Source of the DNA: UBA8752 sp036159995 | Lineage (GTDB): Bacteria; Bacteroidota; Bacteroidia; Flavobacteriales_D; Sanyastnellaceae | Length of the DNA stretch: 64,000 nucleotides | NCBI GenBank assembly: GCA_036159995.1 | Contig: JAYYEI010000060.1 | Location: 136,531 to 200,530, forward strand | Reading direction: 5' to 3' | Shown: one piece after another, positions 25,877 through 35,084 of the stretch | How positions within the stretch are numbered: position 1 is the first letter of the stretch | How the letters are laid out: each line of letters starts with the position of its first letter | Program-made: the position numbers and the translations under genes | Notes under the pieces: model-generated | Told to the model about the DNA's origin: nothing | The model's database searches: none | What the model saw: only the letters and a program-made list of their open reading frames with translations

Positions 25877-27829
25877 ATGCAACAAGGCCAGATCAACGTA
25901 CAGACGGAAAACATCTTTCCGATCATCAAAAAGTTCCTCTACAGCGACCACGAGATCTTCCTGCGAGAGCTCGTGTCCAACGCCGTGGACGCCACCCAGA
26001 AGCGCAAGGCCCTGATTCGGGTCGGAGAGATTGAGGGCAACGCCGATGGCGCGCAGGTCCACATCCTGCTCGACGCCGACGCCAAGACCCTGACCATCCG
26101 GGATGCCGGCATCGGCATGACCGAAGAAGAGGTCGACAAGTACATCAACCAAATCGCCTTCTCCGGCGCCACGGAGTTCGTGGAGCAGTTCCAGGAGAAG
26201 TACGCCGACAAGGCGGACGCCAAGGAAGCCATCATCGGTCACTTCGGACTCGGCTTCTACAGCGCCTTCATGGTCGCCGACCGCGTGGACATCTACTCCT
26301 GGAGCCAGCGCAAGGACGCCGTGCCCGTGAAGTGGACCTGCGATGGCTCCCCGAACTTCGAGATGGGCGCCATCTCCGAAGACGACTTCAAGGCCCTCGG
26401 CCGCTCTGAGGACCAGCTCCACGGCACCGACATCGTGCTCCACCTCGGAGAGGATGGAACCGAATTCGGTGAGGACGCTCGCATCTCCGGCATTCTCGAG
26501 AAGTACTGCAAGTTCATGCCGGTCCCGGTCGTCTTCGGCACCAAGACCGAGTACATCGACGACCCGGAGGGCGCCAAAGACGAGGAAGGCAACGTCAAGC
26601 GTGTGCCCGTCGAGGAGCCCCGCATTGTCAACGACACCGACGCCATCTGGCTCAAGTCCCCGGCCGATCTCGAGGACCAGGATTACCTCGACTTCTACCG
26701 GACGCTCTACCCGATGAACTTCGAGGAGCCGCTGTTCCAGATTCACCTCAACGTGGACTTCCCCTTCAACCTGACGGGCATCCTGTACTTCCCGAAGTTG
26801 AAGAAGGAGATGGACCTGCAACGCAACAAGATTCACCTCTACAGCAACCAGGTGTTCATCACCGACAACGTCGAGAACATCGTGCCGGACTTCCTGACGC
26901 TGCTGCACGGCGTGATCGACTCCCCGGACATTCCGCTCAACGTCTCCCGCTCCTACCTGCAGGAGGACGCCAACGTGAAGAAAATCACCGCCCACATCTC
27001 CAAGAAAGTCAGCGACAAGCTTGCCAAGATGTTCAAGGACGACCGGGCCGACTTCGAGACCAAGTGGCAGGACATCCAGGTCTTCACCGAGTACGGGATG
27101 CTGATGGACGAGAAGTTCTTCGAGCGCGCCGGCAAGTTTGCCCTGTACAAGGACACCGAGGGTACCCACCGCACCATGGAGGAGCTCCTCGAAGCGGTCA
27201 AGGAGACCCACACCGACAAGGACGGCAACGTGGTCATGCTCTACACGCCCGATCCAGAGGGCCAGCACGGCTATGTGTCCGCCGCCCGTGAGGCCAGCTA
27301 CACGGTGCTGCACCTGGAGAGCCCGTTGACCTCCCACCTCATCCAGAAGCTGGAGATGGGCAGTGGCGAGACCAAGGTCCAGTTCCGCCGCGTCGACGCC
27401 GACATCGTGGACCGTCTCATTCCGAAGGACGACGCGCCGGAGAGCGCGCTGACCGAGGAGCAGCAAACCTCACTGAAAGAGGAGTTCGAGGGCTTCGTGC
27501 CGGACAAGATGATCTACAAGGTGGCCTTTGCCCCCATGTCCCCCACGGCACCCCCAGTCACCATCACGCAGAGCGAGTTCATGCGCCGGATGAAGGAACA
27601 GCAACGCGTGGGCGGAGGCGGCATGGCCATGTTCGGCGACATGCCCGACACGTATGACCTCATCTTTAATGCCAACCACCCGTTGGTGACCTCCCTCGCC
27701 GAAGCCAGTGCGGAAGACCGCGAGCCCAAGGTGCGCCGGGCCATCGCCCTGGCCCGTCTCTCCCAGGGACTTCTGACGGGCGAAGAACTGACTACCTTCA
27801 TCGCGGAAGGGTATGACGCCCTCTCCTAA
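25877..27829 (+). CDS. htpG: Molecular chaperone HtpG (Hsp90)
   Basis: Cytosolic ATP-dependent chaperone, 650 residues. The N-terminal GHKL domain shows KKFLYSDHEIFLRELVSNAV (N box), ADAKTLTIRDAGIGMTEEEV and HFGLGFYSAFMVADRV; the middle domain has YSNQVFITDNVENIVPDFLT and IPLNVSRSYLQEDANVKKI. The C-terminal dimerisation part is present (FMRRMKEQQRVGGG, FNANHPLVTSL). The region before the ATG contains no clear heat-shock operator; GACCTTGG (25847-25854) is a weak -7-like candidate. LemA follows after 16 nt. Confidence 0.97.
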   Translation: MQQGQINVQTENIFPIIKKFLYSDHEIFLRELVSNAVDATQKRKALIRVGEIEGNADGAQVHILLDADAKTLTIRDAGIGMTEEEVDKYINQIAFSGATEFVEQFQEKYADKADAKEAIIGHFGLGFYSAFMVADRVDIYSWSQRKDAVPVKWTCDGSPNFEMGAISEDDFKALGRSEDQLHGTDIVLHLGEDGTEFGEDARISGILEKYCKFMPVPVVFGTKTEYIDDPEGAKDEEGNVKRVPVEEPRIVNDTDAIWLKSPADLEDQDYLDFYRTLYPMNFEEPLFQIHLNVDFPFNLTGILYFPKLKKEMDLQRNKIHLYSNQVFITDNVENIVPDFLTLLHGVIDSPDIPLNVSRSYLQEDANVKKITAHISKKVSDKLAKMFKDDRADFETKWQDIQVFTEYGMLMDEKFFERAGKFALYKDTEGTHRTMEELLEAVKETHTDKDGNVVMLYTPDPEGQHGYVSAAREASYTVLHLESPLTSHLIQKLEMGSGETKVQFRRVDADIVDRLIPKDDAPESALTEEQQTSLKEEFEGFVPDKMIYKVAFAPMSPTAPPVTITQSEFMRRMKEQQRVGGGGMAMFGDMPDTYDLIFNANHPLVTSLAEASAEDREPKVRRAIALARLSQGLLTGEELTTFIAEGYDALS

Positions 27830-27845
27830 ACTCTTGATTCACAAT

Positions 27846-28433
27846 ATGAAAAACCTCATCTGGATCGTTCCCCTTGCGCTGATCGCCATCGTCGGCTACA
27901 GCGCCATGGGCAGCTACAACGGCTTTGTCTCCCTCGACGAGGATGTCGATGGACAATGGGCCAACGTCGAAACGCAATACCAGCGTCGCTTCGACCTGAT
28001 TCCCAACCTCGTCGCGACCGTCAAGGGCGTGGCCGAATTCGAGCAGGAGACGCTGACTGCCGTGACCGAGGCCCGGGCCTCCGCCTTCAACGCCATGCAG
28101 GCCGTGGGCGAAGGAACCGGCAGCATCGCCGACTTCCAGCAGAGCAACCTGGTGCTCGGACGGGCCATGAACGGCCTGCTCGGGTACTCCGAGCGGTACC
28201 CCGAGCTCAAGGCCAACCAGAACTTCTCCGACCTGCAGGCCCAGCTCGAAGGCACGGAGAACCGCATCGCCGTGGCGCGCAAGGATTTCAACGCCTCCGT
28301 CAAAGCGTACAACGGCAAGGTGCGCCGCTTCCCGGGCTCACTCTGGGCCGGCATGTTCGGCTTCGAGCAGCGGGATTACTTCGAATCCGTGGCCGGTTCC
28401 GAGGCCGCCCCGGCCGTCGACTTCGGGTCCTGA
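27846..28433 (+). CDS. lemA: LemA family protein
   Basis: A 195-residue protein with one N-terminal membrane segment (LIWIVPLALIAIVGYSAMGS) and a LemA coiled-coil/helical domain: VDGQWANVETQYQRRFDLIP NLVATVKG, RYPELKANQNFSDLQAQLEG TENRIAVARKDFN and VKAYNGKVRRFPGSLWA. LemA proteins are membrane proteins with a cytosolic tail in some bacteria and outward in others; function unclear. The stop overlaps the next start (TGATG) and two TPM-domain genes follow, the arrangement widespread in Bacteroidota. Confidence 0.95.
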   Translation: MKNLIWIVPLALIAIVGYSAMGSYNGFVSLDEDVDGQWANVETQYQRRFDLIPNLVATVKGVAEFEQETLTAVTEARASAFNAMQAVGEGTGSIADFQQSNLVLGRAMNGLLGYSERYPELKANQNFSDLQAQLEGTENRIAVARKDFNASVKAYNGKVRRFPGSLWAGMFGFEQRDYFESVAGSEAAPAVDFGS

Positions 28434-28870
28434 TGTCGGCACGGGACTTCTTCAGCGATGCCGACCGGCAGGCCATTCGGGCCGCCATTGCCGATGCCGA
28501 AAACACCACGAGCGGCGAGATTCGGCTCCATGTGGAATCCCGGTGCAAGGCCGACGTGCTCGACCGCGCCGCCGGCGTCTTTGAAGTGCTCGGGATGCAC
28601 AAGACCGCACTCCGCAATGGCGTCCTGTTCTACCTCGCCACCGAGGACCGTCAATTCGCCATCCTTGGCGATGGGGGCATCAATGCGGTGGTGCCGAATG
28701 ACTTCTGGGACGGAGTCCGGGACACGGTGATCCAAGGACTGGCTGCGGGGAACGCCGTCGAGGGTCTCGCTGCGGGCATCCGCCTGGCCGGAGACCAATT
28801 GGCTGCGCATTTCCCCGTGGCGGCGGACGACGTCAACGAATTGTCGGACGACATCAGCTTCGGGTCATGA
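28433..28870 (+). CDS. TPM-domain protein, soluble form
   Basis: A 145-residue TPM-domain protein without a signal peptide: FFSDADRQAIRAAIADAENT, TSGEIRLHVESRC, LRNGVLFYLATEDRQFAILG and DGGINAVVPNDFWDGVRDTV. The family name comes from TLP18.3, Psb32 and MOLO-1, and the plant homologue has been linked to phosphatase activity and photosystem repair; the bacterial role is unknown. The start overlaps the lemA stop and its stop overlaps the next gene as ATGA, so all three proteins should be made in fixed ratio. Confidence 0.88.
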   Translation: MSARDFFSDADRQAIRAAIADAENTTSGEIRLHVESRCKADVLDRAAGVFEVLGMHKTALRNGVLFYLATEDRQFAILGDGGINAVVPNDFWDGVRDTVIQGLAAGNAVEGLAAGIRLAGDQLAAHFPVAADDVNELSDDISFGS

Positions 28871-29679
28871 GGCTGGCACATTCCCTCCTTCTGGCGGTTG
28901 CCCTCCTGTGGGGTGGAACCGCGATGGCCCAGGCCGACCTCGACTGCCTGCCCGCCTCCGGAACGCCGGGCACCTTCGTGTATGACTACGCGGACATCCT
29001 CGGCGCCGAAGATGAGTTTGACATCAACGCGACCATTCGGGCACTCAACGACACCACGCCCAACAGCATCGTGGTCGTCACCCACCCTGACTTTTGCGGG
29101 GAGTCCCCCTTCGATTTCGCGACCGGCGTCGGGCGCAAATGGGGCGTCGGCGATGCCGAATTCGACAATGGCATTGTGATCGCGGTCTCCCCGAAGACCG
29201 GGGACCGGAAAGGACAAGTCTTCATCGCTGTGGGCTACGGGCTGGAGGGTGCCATCCCCGATGTGACCGCCAACCGGATCATCGACCACGAGATGATCCC
29301 CGAGTTCAAGCTGGGTGGAACTGAGTCCTACGCGTGGGGCATCGGCAACGCCGTCGCCGTGCTGGGACCGTTGGCCAGCGGTGAAGTCCAAGGGTATGAG
29401 CCGGGCGCCCCACTGGGTGCTGGAACCATGATCGTGGCCCTGTTCTTCTTCTTCTTCATTTTCATGGTGCCCATCATCATCGTGGCGGGCATCGTCCGCC
29501 GCTATGGCAAGAACAACGACTTGGGCTCCCTGGTCGCCTTTATGCTGCTTGCCAACCAATCGGCCAAACGCAGCAAGGGCTCCTTCAGCAACTTCAGCAG
29601 TGGAAGCGGGGGATTCAGCGGCAGCGGGGGATTCGGAGGTGGAGGCTTCGGAGGCGGTGGCGCCGGAGGAAGCTGGTGA
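28867..29679 (+). CDS. TPM-domain membrane protein with Gly/Ser-rich tail
   Basis: A 270-residue protein with signal peptide (LAHSLLLAVALLWGGTAMAQ), a periplasmic TPM domain (FVYDYADILGAEDEFDINAT, NSIVVVTHPDFCG, FDNGIVIAVSPKTGDRKGQV, FIAVGYGLEGAIPDVTANRI), one transmembrane segment (AGTMIVALFFFFFIFMVPII) and a cytosolic Gly/Ser/Phe-rich C terminus (GGFGGGGFGGGGAGGSW). This topology is typical of YgcG-like members encoded with LemA. It overlaps the upstream TPM gene by 4 nt. The TerB/DnaJ gene begins 16 nt later and may share the mRNA. Confidence 0.92.
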   Translation: MRLAHSLLLAVALLWGGTAMAQADLDCLPASGTPGTFVYDYADILGAEDEFDINATIRALNDTTPNSIVVVTHPDFCGESPFDFATGVGRKWGVGDAEFDNGIVIAVSPKTGDRKGQVFIAVGYGLEGAIPDVTANRIIDHEMIPEFKLGGTESYAWGIGNAVAVLGPLASGEVQGYEPGAPLGAGTMIVALFFFFFIFMVPIIIVAGIVRRYGKNNDLGSLVAFMLLANQSAKRSKGSFSNFSSGSGGFSGSGGFGGGGFGGGGAGGSW

Positions 29680-29695
29680 TCCAGATAAGCAGACC

Positions 29696-30463
29696 ATGAG
29701 CTACACGAAATGGATTGGAGGCGCCCTCGGATGGGCGCTGGGAGGACCGATCGGCGGCATCCTCGGATACGCTTTCGGATCGATGGTGGCCGACAAGAGC
29801 CTCTCAATGGAAGACGATCCCCGCGCCTACCGGGAGTACCGACAGGCACCCCACGGAGGTGGACCCAGAAGGCGGCAGACCAGTGGCGGGGACTTCGCGG
29901 CGTCAATGATTGTGCTCAGCGCCGCCGTGATGAAGGCCGACGGCCGCATCCTGAAGTCCGAGCTCGATTACGTCAAACGCTTCTTCGTCAGCAACTTCGG
30001 CCAGCAACAGGCCGAGCGGTACGTCCTGACCCTGCGGGAGGTGCTCAAGCAGGACGTCGACAGCCGGGCCGTGTGCCGCCAAATCCGCAGCATGATGGAG
30101 CACAGCAAGCGCCTGCTCCTGATCCAATACCTCTTCGGCATCGCCCAGGCCGATGGCCACGTGGACGCCACCGAGGTCGAGGTCATCCGGCGCATGGCCG
30201 ATTGGCTCGGGATCAGCCCCAAGGATCTGAAGTCCATCGAAGCCACCTTCTACACGGATGTCGCCTCCCACTATGCGGTGCTCGAGGTGGCCGAATCCGC
30301 CAGCGATGCGGAGGTCAAGAAGGCGTACCGGCGGATGGCCGTCAAGTTCCACCCGGACAAGGTGGGCGACATGGGAGCGGATTACCAGAAGCAGGCCCGC
30401 CTCCGCTTCGACCGCATCCAAGAGGCCTACGAGGCCATCAAAAAGCAGCGGGGGATGAAGTGA
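29696..30463 (+). CDS. TerB-DnaJ (DjlA-like) co-chaperone
   Basis: A 255-residue protein. The N terminus is Gly-rich and hydrophobic (WIGGALGWALGGPIGGILGY), probably membrane-associated. A TerB-like helical domain follows at about residues 65-180 (SAAVMKADGRILKSELDYVK, YLFGIAQADGHVDATEVEVI). A C-terminal J domain begins near residue 195: HYAVLEVAESASDAEVKKAY and the essential HPD in AVKFHPDKVG. DjlA-type proteins stimulate DnaK at the membrane. A bidirectional terminator follows directly. Confidence 0.9.
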   Translation: MSYTKWIGGALGWALGGPIGGILGYAFGSMVADKSLSMEDDPRAYREYRQAPHGGGPRRRQTSGGDFAASMIVLSAAVMKADGRILKSELDYVKRFFVSNFGQQQAERYVLTLREVLKQDVDSRAVCRQIRSMMEHSKRLLLIQYLFGIAQADGHVDATEVEVIRRMADWLGISPKDLKSIEATFYTDVASHYAVLEVAESASDAEVKKAYRRMAVKFHPDKVGDMGADYQKQARLRFDRIQEAYEAIKKQRGMK

Positions 30464-30484
30464 CCCTCACCGTTCGCCCCATGA

Positions 30485-30514
30485 AAAAAGCCGAACTTCG
30501 CAGTCCGGCTTTTT
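30485..30514. terminator. Bidirectional Rho-independent terminator
   Basis: AAAAAGCCG (30485-30493) pairs with CGGCTTTTT (30506-30514). It lies between two convergent genes and has A- and T-runs on both sides, so it can serve both strands. Confidence 0.85.
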
Positions 30515-30535
30515 CGTGTCGTTCAGGGATTGGCC

Positions 30536-33500
30536 TCACTGGCGGATGACCGGCAGGCGCCATTGGCCTTCGCCATCCGTCAGGCGCACGGTATAATGTC
30601 CCGGCGCCACCGGTCCTAAGTCGAGAACGCGTCGTCCCGTCGTCTGGCCCATCCACTGCTCCGAACGGACCAGTCGCCCACTTGCGTCGCGCAACTCCAT
30701 CGTCAGGTCTTTCTGCTCGGCCCCGAGATCGAGGTCTAGGCTGAGCTCGCCAGTCGTTGGCACCGGGAAGGCACCGACCCCCTCGAGACCGTCAATCTGG
30801 CCAACACCGACGGGGTTGGTCACCGTCACCGTCAGGGGCACCCGCTCAGAAGCGCATCCCACCGCGTCGACGGACACCGTCCAATCGTAGAAGAAGTAGT
30901 AATAGTTCTGGCTGTTGGCCCCGTTGACACTTGTGCCGGTGATGGCGCCAAAGTCGCCGAGCGCATACGGGTAGTCGGGGTCGGACCCGATGCCATCTCG
31001 CCACAGCTGGGGATTGTCGTCCGTGCTCCGCAGTCCGTAGCCGGATCCCGCCGGCACGAAGAAGCCCAGTTCGACGACGCTTTCGCCGTCGGCCACGTCG
31101 ACCGTGACAGACTCGAGCTCGGTGCCTGCGTCATTGACCAAGGCGATGGTGCGGTTGCCCGCCCCGTTGGCCCAGACCCGGACGCTCTCGATGGTCAGGC
31201 CCTGATAGGCATCGAATACCAACCAGAACCCGGCGTTGGTGTGGTGCTGGCCATTCTCCTCGTCGCGCTCGGACTTGGCGCCCGTGCCCATCGTGCCAGG
31301 ATTGGCAGATTCACTTTCGACCCAGAAGGTCGTGGTGGCGCCAACGTAGACCGGAACGTCCGGACCGGCGCCAAAGGGCAGGATGTCGTCCTCGTTCTCG
31401 TACCACAGCAGGTTGTCTCCCGTCGCATTGAGCGACACCTCGGCCGGGTTCTCAATGGTGATGTCCTCGGTGGCAGGGGCCGCCGGGATCGGGTAGACAT
31501 CGACCGTGATTTCCTCCCCCACGTTTTCGTTGCCACAGGCGTCGGTGAAGGTCAATTGGAAAGTGCCGCTGGTGCCCACCTCGATGGAGGGACCTTCGAC
31601 GCCCACGTTCCAGACGCACACGCCGTCTTCGGGGCCGGTGAGGGTGACCGTGCCGCCTTCGCAGAATCCGAGCTGACCATCGATGGCCACGGTCGGCGCG
31701 GCCGGCTCGAGCACCTCGATGGTGACCGGATCGCTGGTGAAGCTGCATCCGGCGTCGTCGGTGAGGGTCACGCTGTACGTGCCGGCCTCGGAGACCTCGA
31801 TGCTGGTCTCGGTGGCGCCATTGCTCCACGCGGTCTCAAACCCGCTGTTGGTGGTCAGCGTGACGCTCTCGCCCGGGCACAGGATGCCGGGGGGGCCGCT
31901 CTGGGTGATCTCGGCGTCGATGAAGCAGAACGGCGGGAGGACGATGTCGTCGACCCAGCAGGCGTCGGCGCCGCCGGAGATGATGTTGTCCTTTTCGTAG
32001 GACCAGGTGATGGTGTGGAATCCAGCCGTCAGCGGGAAGGACTCCTCGGCCCAGTCGAGCTCGCCCGACCATTCGGCCACCAAGGCCCCATCGATTTCCA
32101 GACGGAGGAAATCCCAGCCGTCTTCGGTGGACACGCGTCGCGCAAACGTGAGGTCGCCGTCGCCCAAGAACTCCAGCGCGATGGTGAGGTCGGTGCTTTG
32201 GTTGTCGCCGATGTCGCCACTCTCCATGCAGAAGTCGCCCTGGTACGGATTGTTGGTCGACACGAACCAGTCTTCGTTGCCATCGTAGGCCCACGGGAAG
32301 CTCTGGTCGTCTCCGGTCTCCCACGTCTCCATGATGAGGTTGATGGGCTCGAAGAAGTCCGCCGTGGTCAAGTACAATTCCGCATTGTCCGGACCCGACG
32401 TGTTCACCGAGAAGGTGATGGGAAGGAGTCCGCCGAGGCCGGCGTCCTCGGCCACGGTGACCGGGTAGGACATCGTGATAGACCCGCCGGGCTCGATGAT
32501 GTCCAACTCGTAGTTTCCGTTGAAGCCCATGGTCACATCCGGGTGCTCGAAGGCGAGGATGCCCACTGCACCCGGCGCTCCATCGTGGCCGTCGTTGACG
32601 ATGGTGAAGACGAGGTTGGCCTCCTCCCCGCTCTCAAGGATGCCGTTGCCGCTGTCCTCGACGACGAGATCGACGATGCTGAAATGGGGCGCATTGAGGG
32701 TCACGGGGAAGGACGTCGTCCACTCGTTGCCGTCGGCGTCGGTGATCAGCACGTCGAACAGGGCCACGTGTTGGTCGGCCACGCCGGGCGTGACGTCAAA
32801 CGCGAAGCCAGACAGCGTCAGGGAACCGTCTGCGGCGATGTCGCCGGCGGAGACCGCCCCATTGGTGATGGTCACCCACTCGTCGGCCGTGGTGATGGTC
32901 ACCATGACGTCGGCGGCGGTTTCGATGCCCACGTTGGACAGGTCGAGCTCGAGGTCGATGCTCTCGCCCTGGTCGACCATGCCGTCGTTGTCTCCAGTCG
33001 GGTCGAAGGCCGCATTTCCGCTGCTCAGGACGTACGGTCCATCGGCAGGAACTGCCTGGACCGACGACTGGTAGGGAATCGTGTTGTAGGCGGTTCCCGT
33101 GATGAGGTAGTCCCCGGGAACGCCCAGCGGCTCGTTCAGGGTGATGGTGGCCACGCCGTTCTCCACAAAGGCGGTTCCGAGTATCTGGTCGCCCTGGGTG
33201 ATGGCCACGAGCGCGCCTTCGGTCGGGCAGCTCACCTCGATGGTCGGGGTGCCGAGGAAGTAGACCTCTTGGTGGGACAGCGCCAACTGGTCCGGGAAGG
33301 CCGTGCGGAGCACGACGGACGGGTCGCCGAAGATGCACCAGGTATCCATCATCTCCTCGCCGCCACCTCCGTAACTATCGATCATGCCGGAACAGCCGTG
33401 GGCCACGATGGAGCCAAAGGTGTGGCGGATCTCCACTTCACCGTCTTCGACCACGAGGTCCGTCATCTCGTCCTGACCGCGCATCGGCGGTGCCCAGCTT

Positions 33501-35065
33501 TGCAGCACGCTGGAGAACGCGCCGCCGATGCCGCCCGCCGGCTCTCCATTGGAGGTGTGCTTGATCCACACTTCACCGAAGCAGTCTCCCGACCCCTCGC
33601 CTTCATCGAAGTCGCCGACGCAGCAGGCCACCGGCACGAAGAAGCCGTACATGCCGTTGTTGGTGGTCTGGCCGATGGCGTTGATGTCGAATCCACTCGA
33701 GGCGATGCCCCCGTGGTATCCGTGACCGGTGTAGTTGATGAAGGACAGCCCCTTGTTCACCAGCTCGATCATGTCGTTGGCGTTGGGGTTGCCCGCTTCG
33801 TCGGCGGTCTCCCCGCCGGTCGGGCTGTTGCCGGCCTGGCTTCCGTCGTACAGTTCCCAGACCTCTTGGAAGTCGTAGTCGATGAGCTTGTCCTTGATGG
33901 CGTTGAGGTGCTGCCAATCGCTTTCTCCGTTGTCGCCGATGCCAGCGCCCTCATTGGATCCGATGCCGACGCCGATGTTGAACCACTCCTCCCCGAGGAA
34001 CGGATTCTTCTCGTACTCTAGGGTGCGCTCGACCAGCGTCTCCATCTCGTCCACATCGTGCACAAGCAGGCGGCCGACGAAGAACTCCGGGTAGTGATCG
34101 TCCCCCTCCACGTAGCCGTAGCAAGGATCGCAGTATCCAGTGCCGCCTCCGTTGGTCACGAGCGTGGCAGCCACCTGGTCCTCGTCTCCGGCGAGGATTA
34201 CGTGTGTCAACCCTTCGTTGAAGTACTGGTCGGCGAGGAAATCCTTGATGGCGTCGTAATCGTTGCCGAAGTCCGCCGCGTAGACCACCTCGGTCGTCAG
34301 TCCCTTCTCGATTTTCCATTGGATGAGCGGGGCCAGCACGTCGTCGTACATAGCGTCCGTCACAAAGACCACCTTGCCGTGCTCCTCGATGTAGTCGTAG
34401 CGTTCGCTGACGCTGGCCGCATTGAGGAAGCGGCGTCCAAACTGGTCCGCAAATTCAGCAGAGAGACGGACCGGCGCCACGGCGGGATTGACCGGAGCCA
34501 TTTCTGTCTCCACGATGCGCACCGTGATGGAGGTGTGCACCCGCAAGACCCGGCTCACCGGGTTGTACTGGAAGGGATTTGCCCAGATGCTTTGGCCGCG
34601 CACGCCGCGCTGGACAAAGGGCGTCTGCAGTGCGGCCACGGATTGCGGGTAGAACGCATCCTCGACATAAACCGCGCCTTCGGTGAAGGGCACGGTCGCC
34701 GGATCGACGTTGCGGTAGAGGTTGCCCTTGCTCGGCACCACGTCCACCTCAGTGAGGTCGACGAATTCCGTCTCGACGATTTCGAGGGCCGTGCCCACGG
34801 TCGCCCCGATCATCACGGTGGCGTCAACCTTGGACAAGTCCGGAGCGCCAGCGCGAAGCATGGGGGTGTCGCCGAGTACCCGGGGCATCACGGCGACCCC
34901 GTCGGGGGTGGTCACTTCGTGCAGGATCGGATCGGAGAAGTCGAACCGGACGACGATGCCGTCGTGGTCATCGGACAACAGGGTGGCATTCTGGGCGGAC
35001 CCGGTGGTCACAGTCCCGATCAGCAGGAGCAGCGCAGGCAGGGCTTTGGAGTGCAATGTGTGCAT
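30536..35065 (-). CDS. Gingipain-like C25 cysteine protease with T9SS sorting domain
   Basis: A 1509-residue secreted protease. Signal peptide LPALLLLIGTVTTGSA; a propeptide-like beta region (to about residue 225); then the C25 catalytic domain, with KVVFVTDAMYDDVLAPLIQW at its start, VILAGDEDQVAATLV, catalytic His in NYTGHGYHGG (about residue 448) and catalytic Cys in VPVACCVGDFDEGEGSGDCF (about 480). Several Ig-like and cell-surface beta domains follow, including FCIDAEITQSGPPGILCPGE and a carbohydrate-binding-like sandwich. The C terminus is a type A sorting domain (AFPVPTTGELSLDLDLG ... LDLGPVAPGHYTVRL). It could be a degradative exoprotease or a PorU-like sortase; the Ig repeats and the sorting tag favour an exported substrate. 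It lies 19 nt after another small exported-protein gene on the same strand. Confidence 0.87.
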   Translation of the reverse strand: MHTLHSKALPALLLLIGTVTTGSAQNATLLSDDHDGIVVRFDFSDPILHEVTTPDGVAVMPRVLGDTPMLRAGAPDLSKVDATVMIGATVGTALEIVETEFVDLTEVDVVPSKGNLYRNVDPATVPFTEGAVYVEDAFYPQSVAALQTPFVQRGVRGQSIWANPFQYNPVSRVLRVHTSITVRIVETEMAPVNPAVAPVRLSAEFADQFGRRFLNAASVSERYDYIEEHGKVVFVTDAMYDDVLAPLIQWKIEKGLTTEVVYAADFGNDYDAIKDFLADQYFNEGLTHVILAGDEDQVAATLVTNGGGTGYCDPCYGYVEGDDHYPEFFVGRLLVHDVDEMETLVERTLEYEKNPFLGEEWFNIGVGIGSNEGAGIGDNGESDWQHLNAIKDKLIDYDFQEVWELYDGSQAGNSPTGGETADEAGNPNANDMIELVNKGLSFINYTGHGYHGGIASSGFDINAIGQTTNNGMYGFFVPVACCVGDFDEGEGSGDCFGEVWIKHTSNGEPAGGIGGAFSSVLQSWAPPMRGQDEMTDLVVEDGEVEIRHTFGSIVAHGCSGMIDSYGGGGEEMMDTWCIFGDPSVVLRTAFPDQLALSHQEVYFLGTPTIEVSCPTEGALVAITQGDQILGTAFVENGVATITLNEPLGVPGDYLITGTAYNTIPYQSSVQAVPADGPYVLSSGNAAFDPTGDNDGMVDQGESIDLELDLSNVGIETAADVMVTITTADEWVTITNGAVSAGDIAADGSLTLSGFAFDVTPGVADQHVALFDVLITDADGNEWTTSFPVTLNAPHFSIVDLVVEDSGNGILESGEEANLVFTIVNDGHDGAPGAVGILAFEHPDVTMGFNGNYELDIIEPGGSITMSYPVTVAEDAGLGGLLPITFSVNTSGPDNAELYLTTADFFEPINLIMETWETGDDQSFPWAYDGNEDWFVSTNNPYQGDFCMESGDIGDNQSTDLTIALEFLGDGDLTFARRVSTEDGWDFLRLEIDGALVAEWSGELDWAEESFPLTAGFHTITWSYEKDNIISGGADACWVDDIVLPPFCFIDAEITQSGPPGILCPGESVTLTTNSGFETAWSNGATETSIEVSEAGTYSVTLTDDAGCSFTSDPVTIEVLEPAAPTVAIDGQLGFCEGGTVTLTGPEDGVCVWNVGVEGPSIEVGTSGTFQLTFTDACGNENVGEEITVDVYPIPAAPATEDITIENPAEVSLNATGDNLLWYENEDDILPFGAGPDVPVYVGATTTFWVESESANPGTMGTGAKSERDEENGQHHTNAGFWLVFDAYQGLTIESVRVWANGAGNRTIALVNDAGTELESVTVDVADGESVVELGFFVPAGSGYGLRSTDDNPQLWRDGIGSDPDYPYALGDFGAITGTSVNGANSQNYYYFFYDWTVSVDAVGCASERVPLTVTVTNPVGVGQIDGLEGVGAFPVPTTGELSLDLDLGAEQKDLTMELRDASGRLVRSEQWMGQTTGRRVLDLGPVAPGHYTVRLTDGEGQWRLPVIRQ

Positions 35066-35084
35066 GGTTTCTTCTTGGTGCAGG

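Noticed and set aside
29590..29676. GGAGGC/GGCGGTGG-rich tract
   Set aside because: It codes for the Gly/Ser/Phe tail typical of TPM-domain membrane proteins; not an independent repeat.
31241..34021. A 926-codon open frame on the plus strand
   Set aside because: Antisense to the gingipain-like protease; composition biased and no recognisable domain. Same explanation as for the frame at 22-2247.
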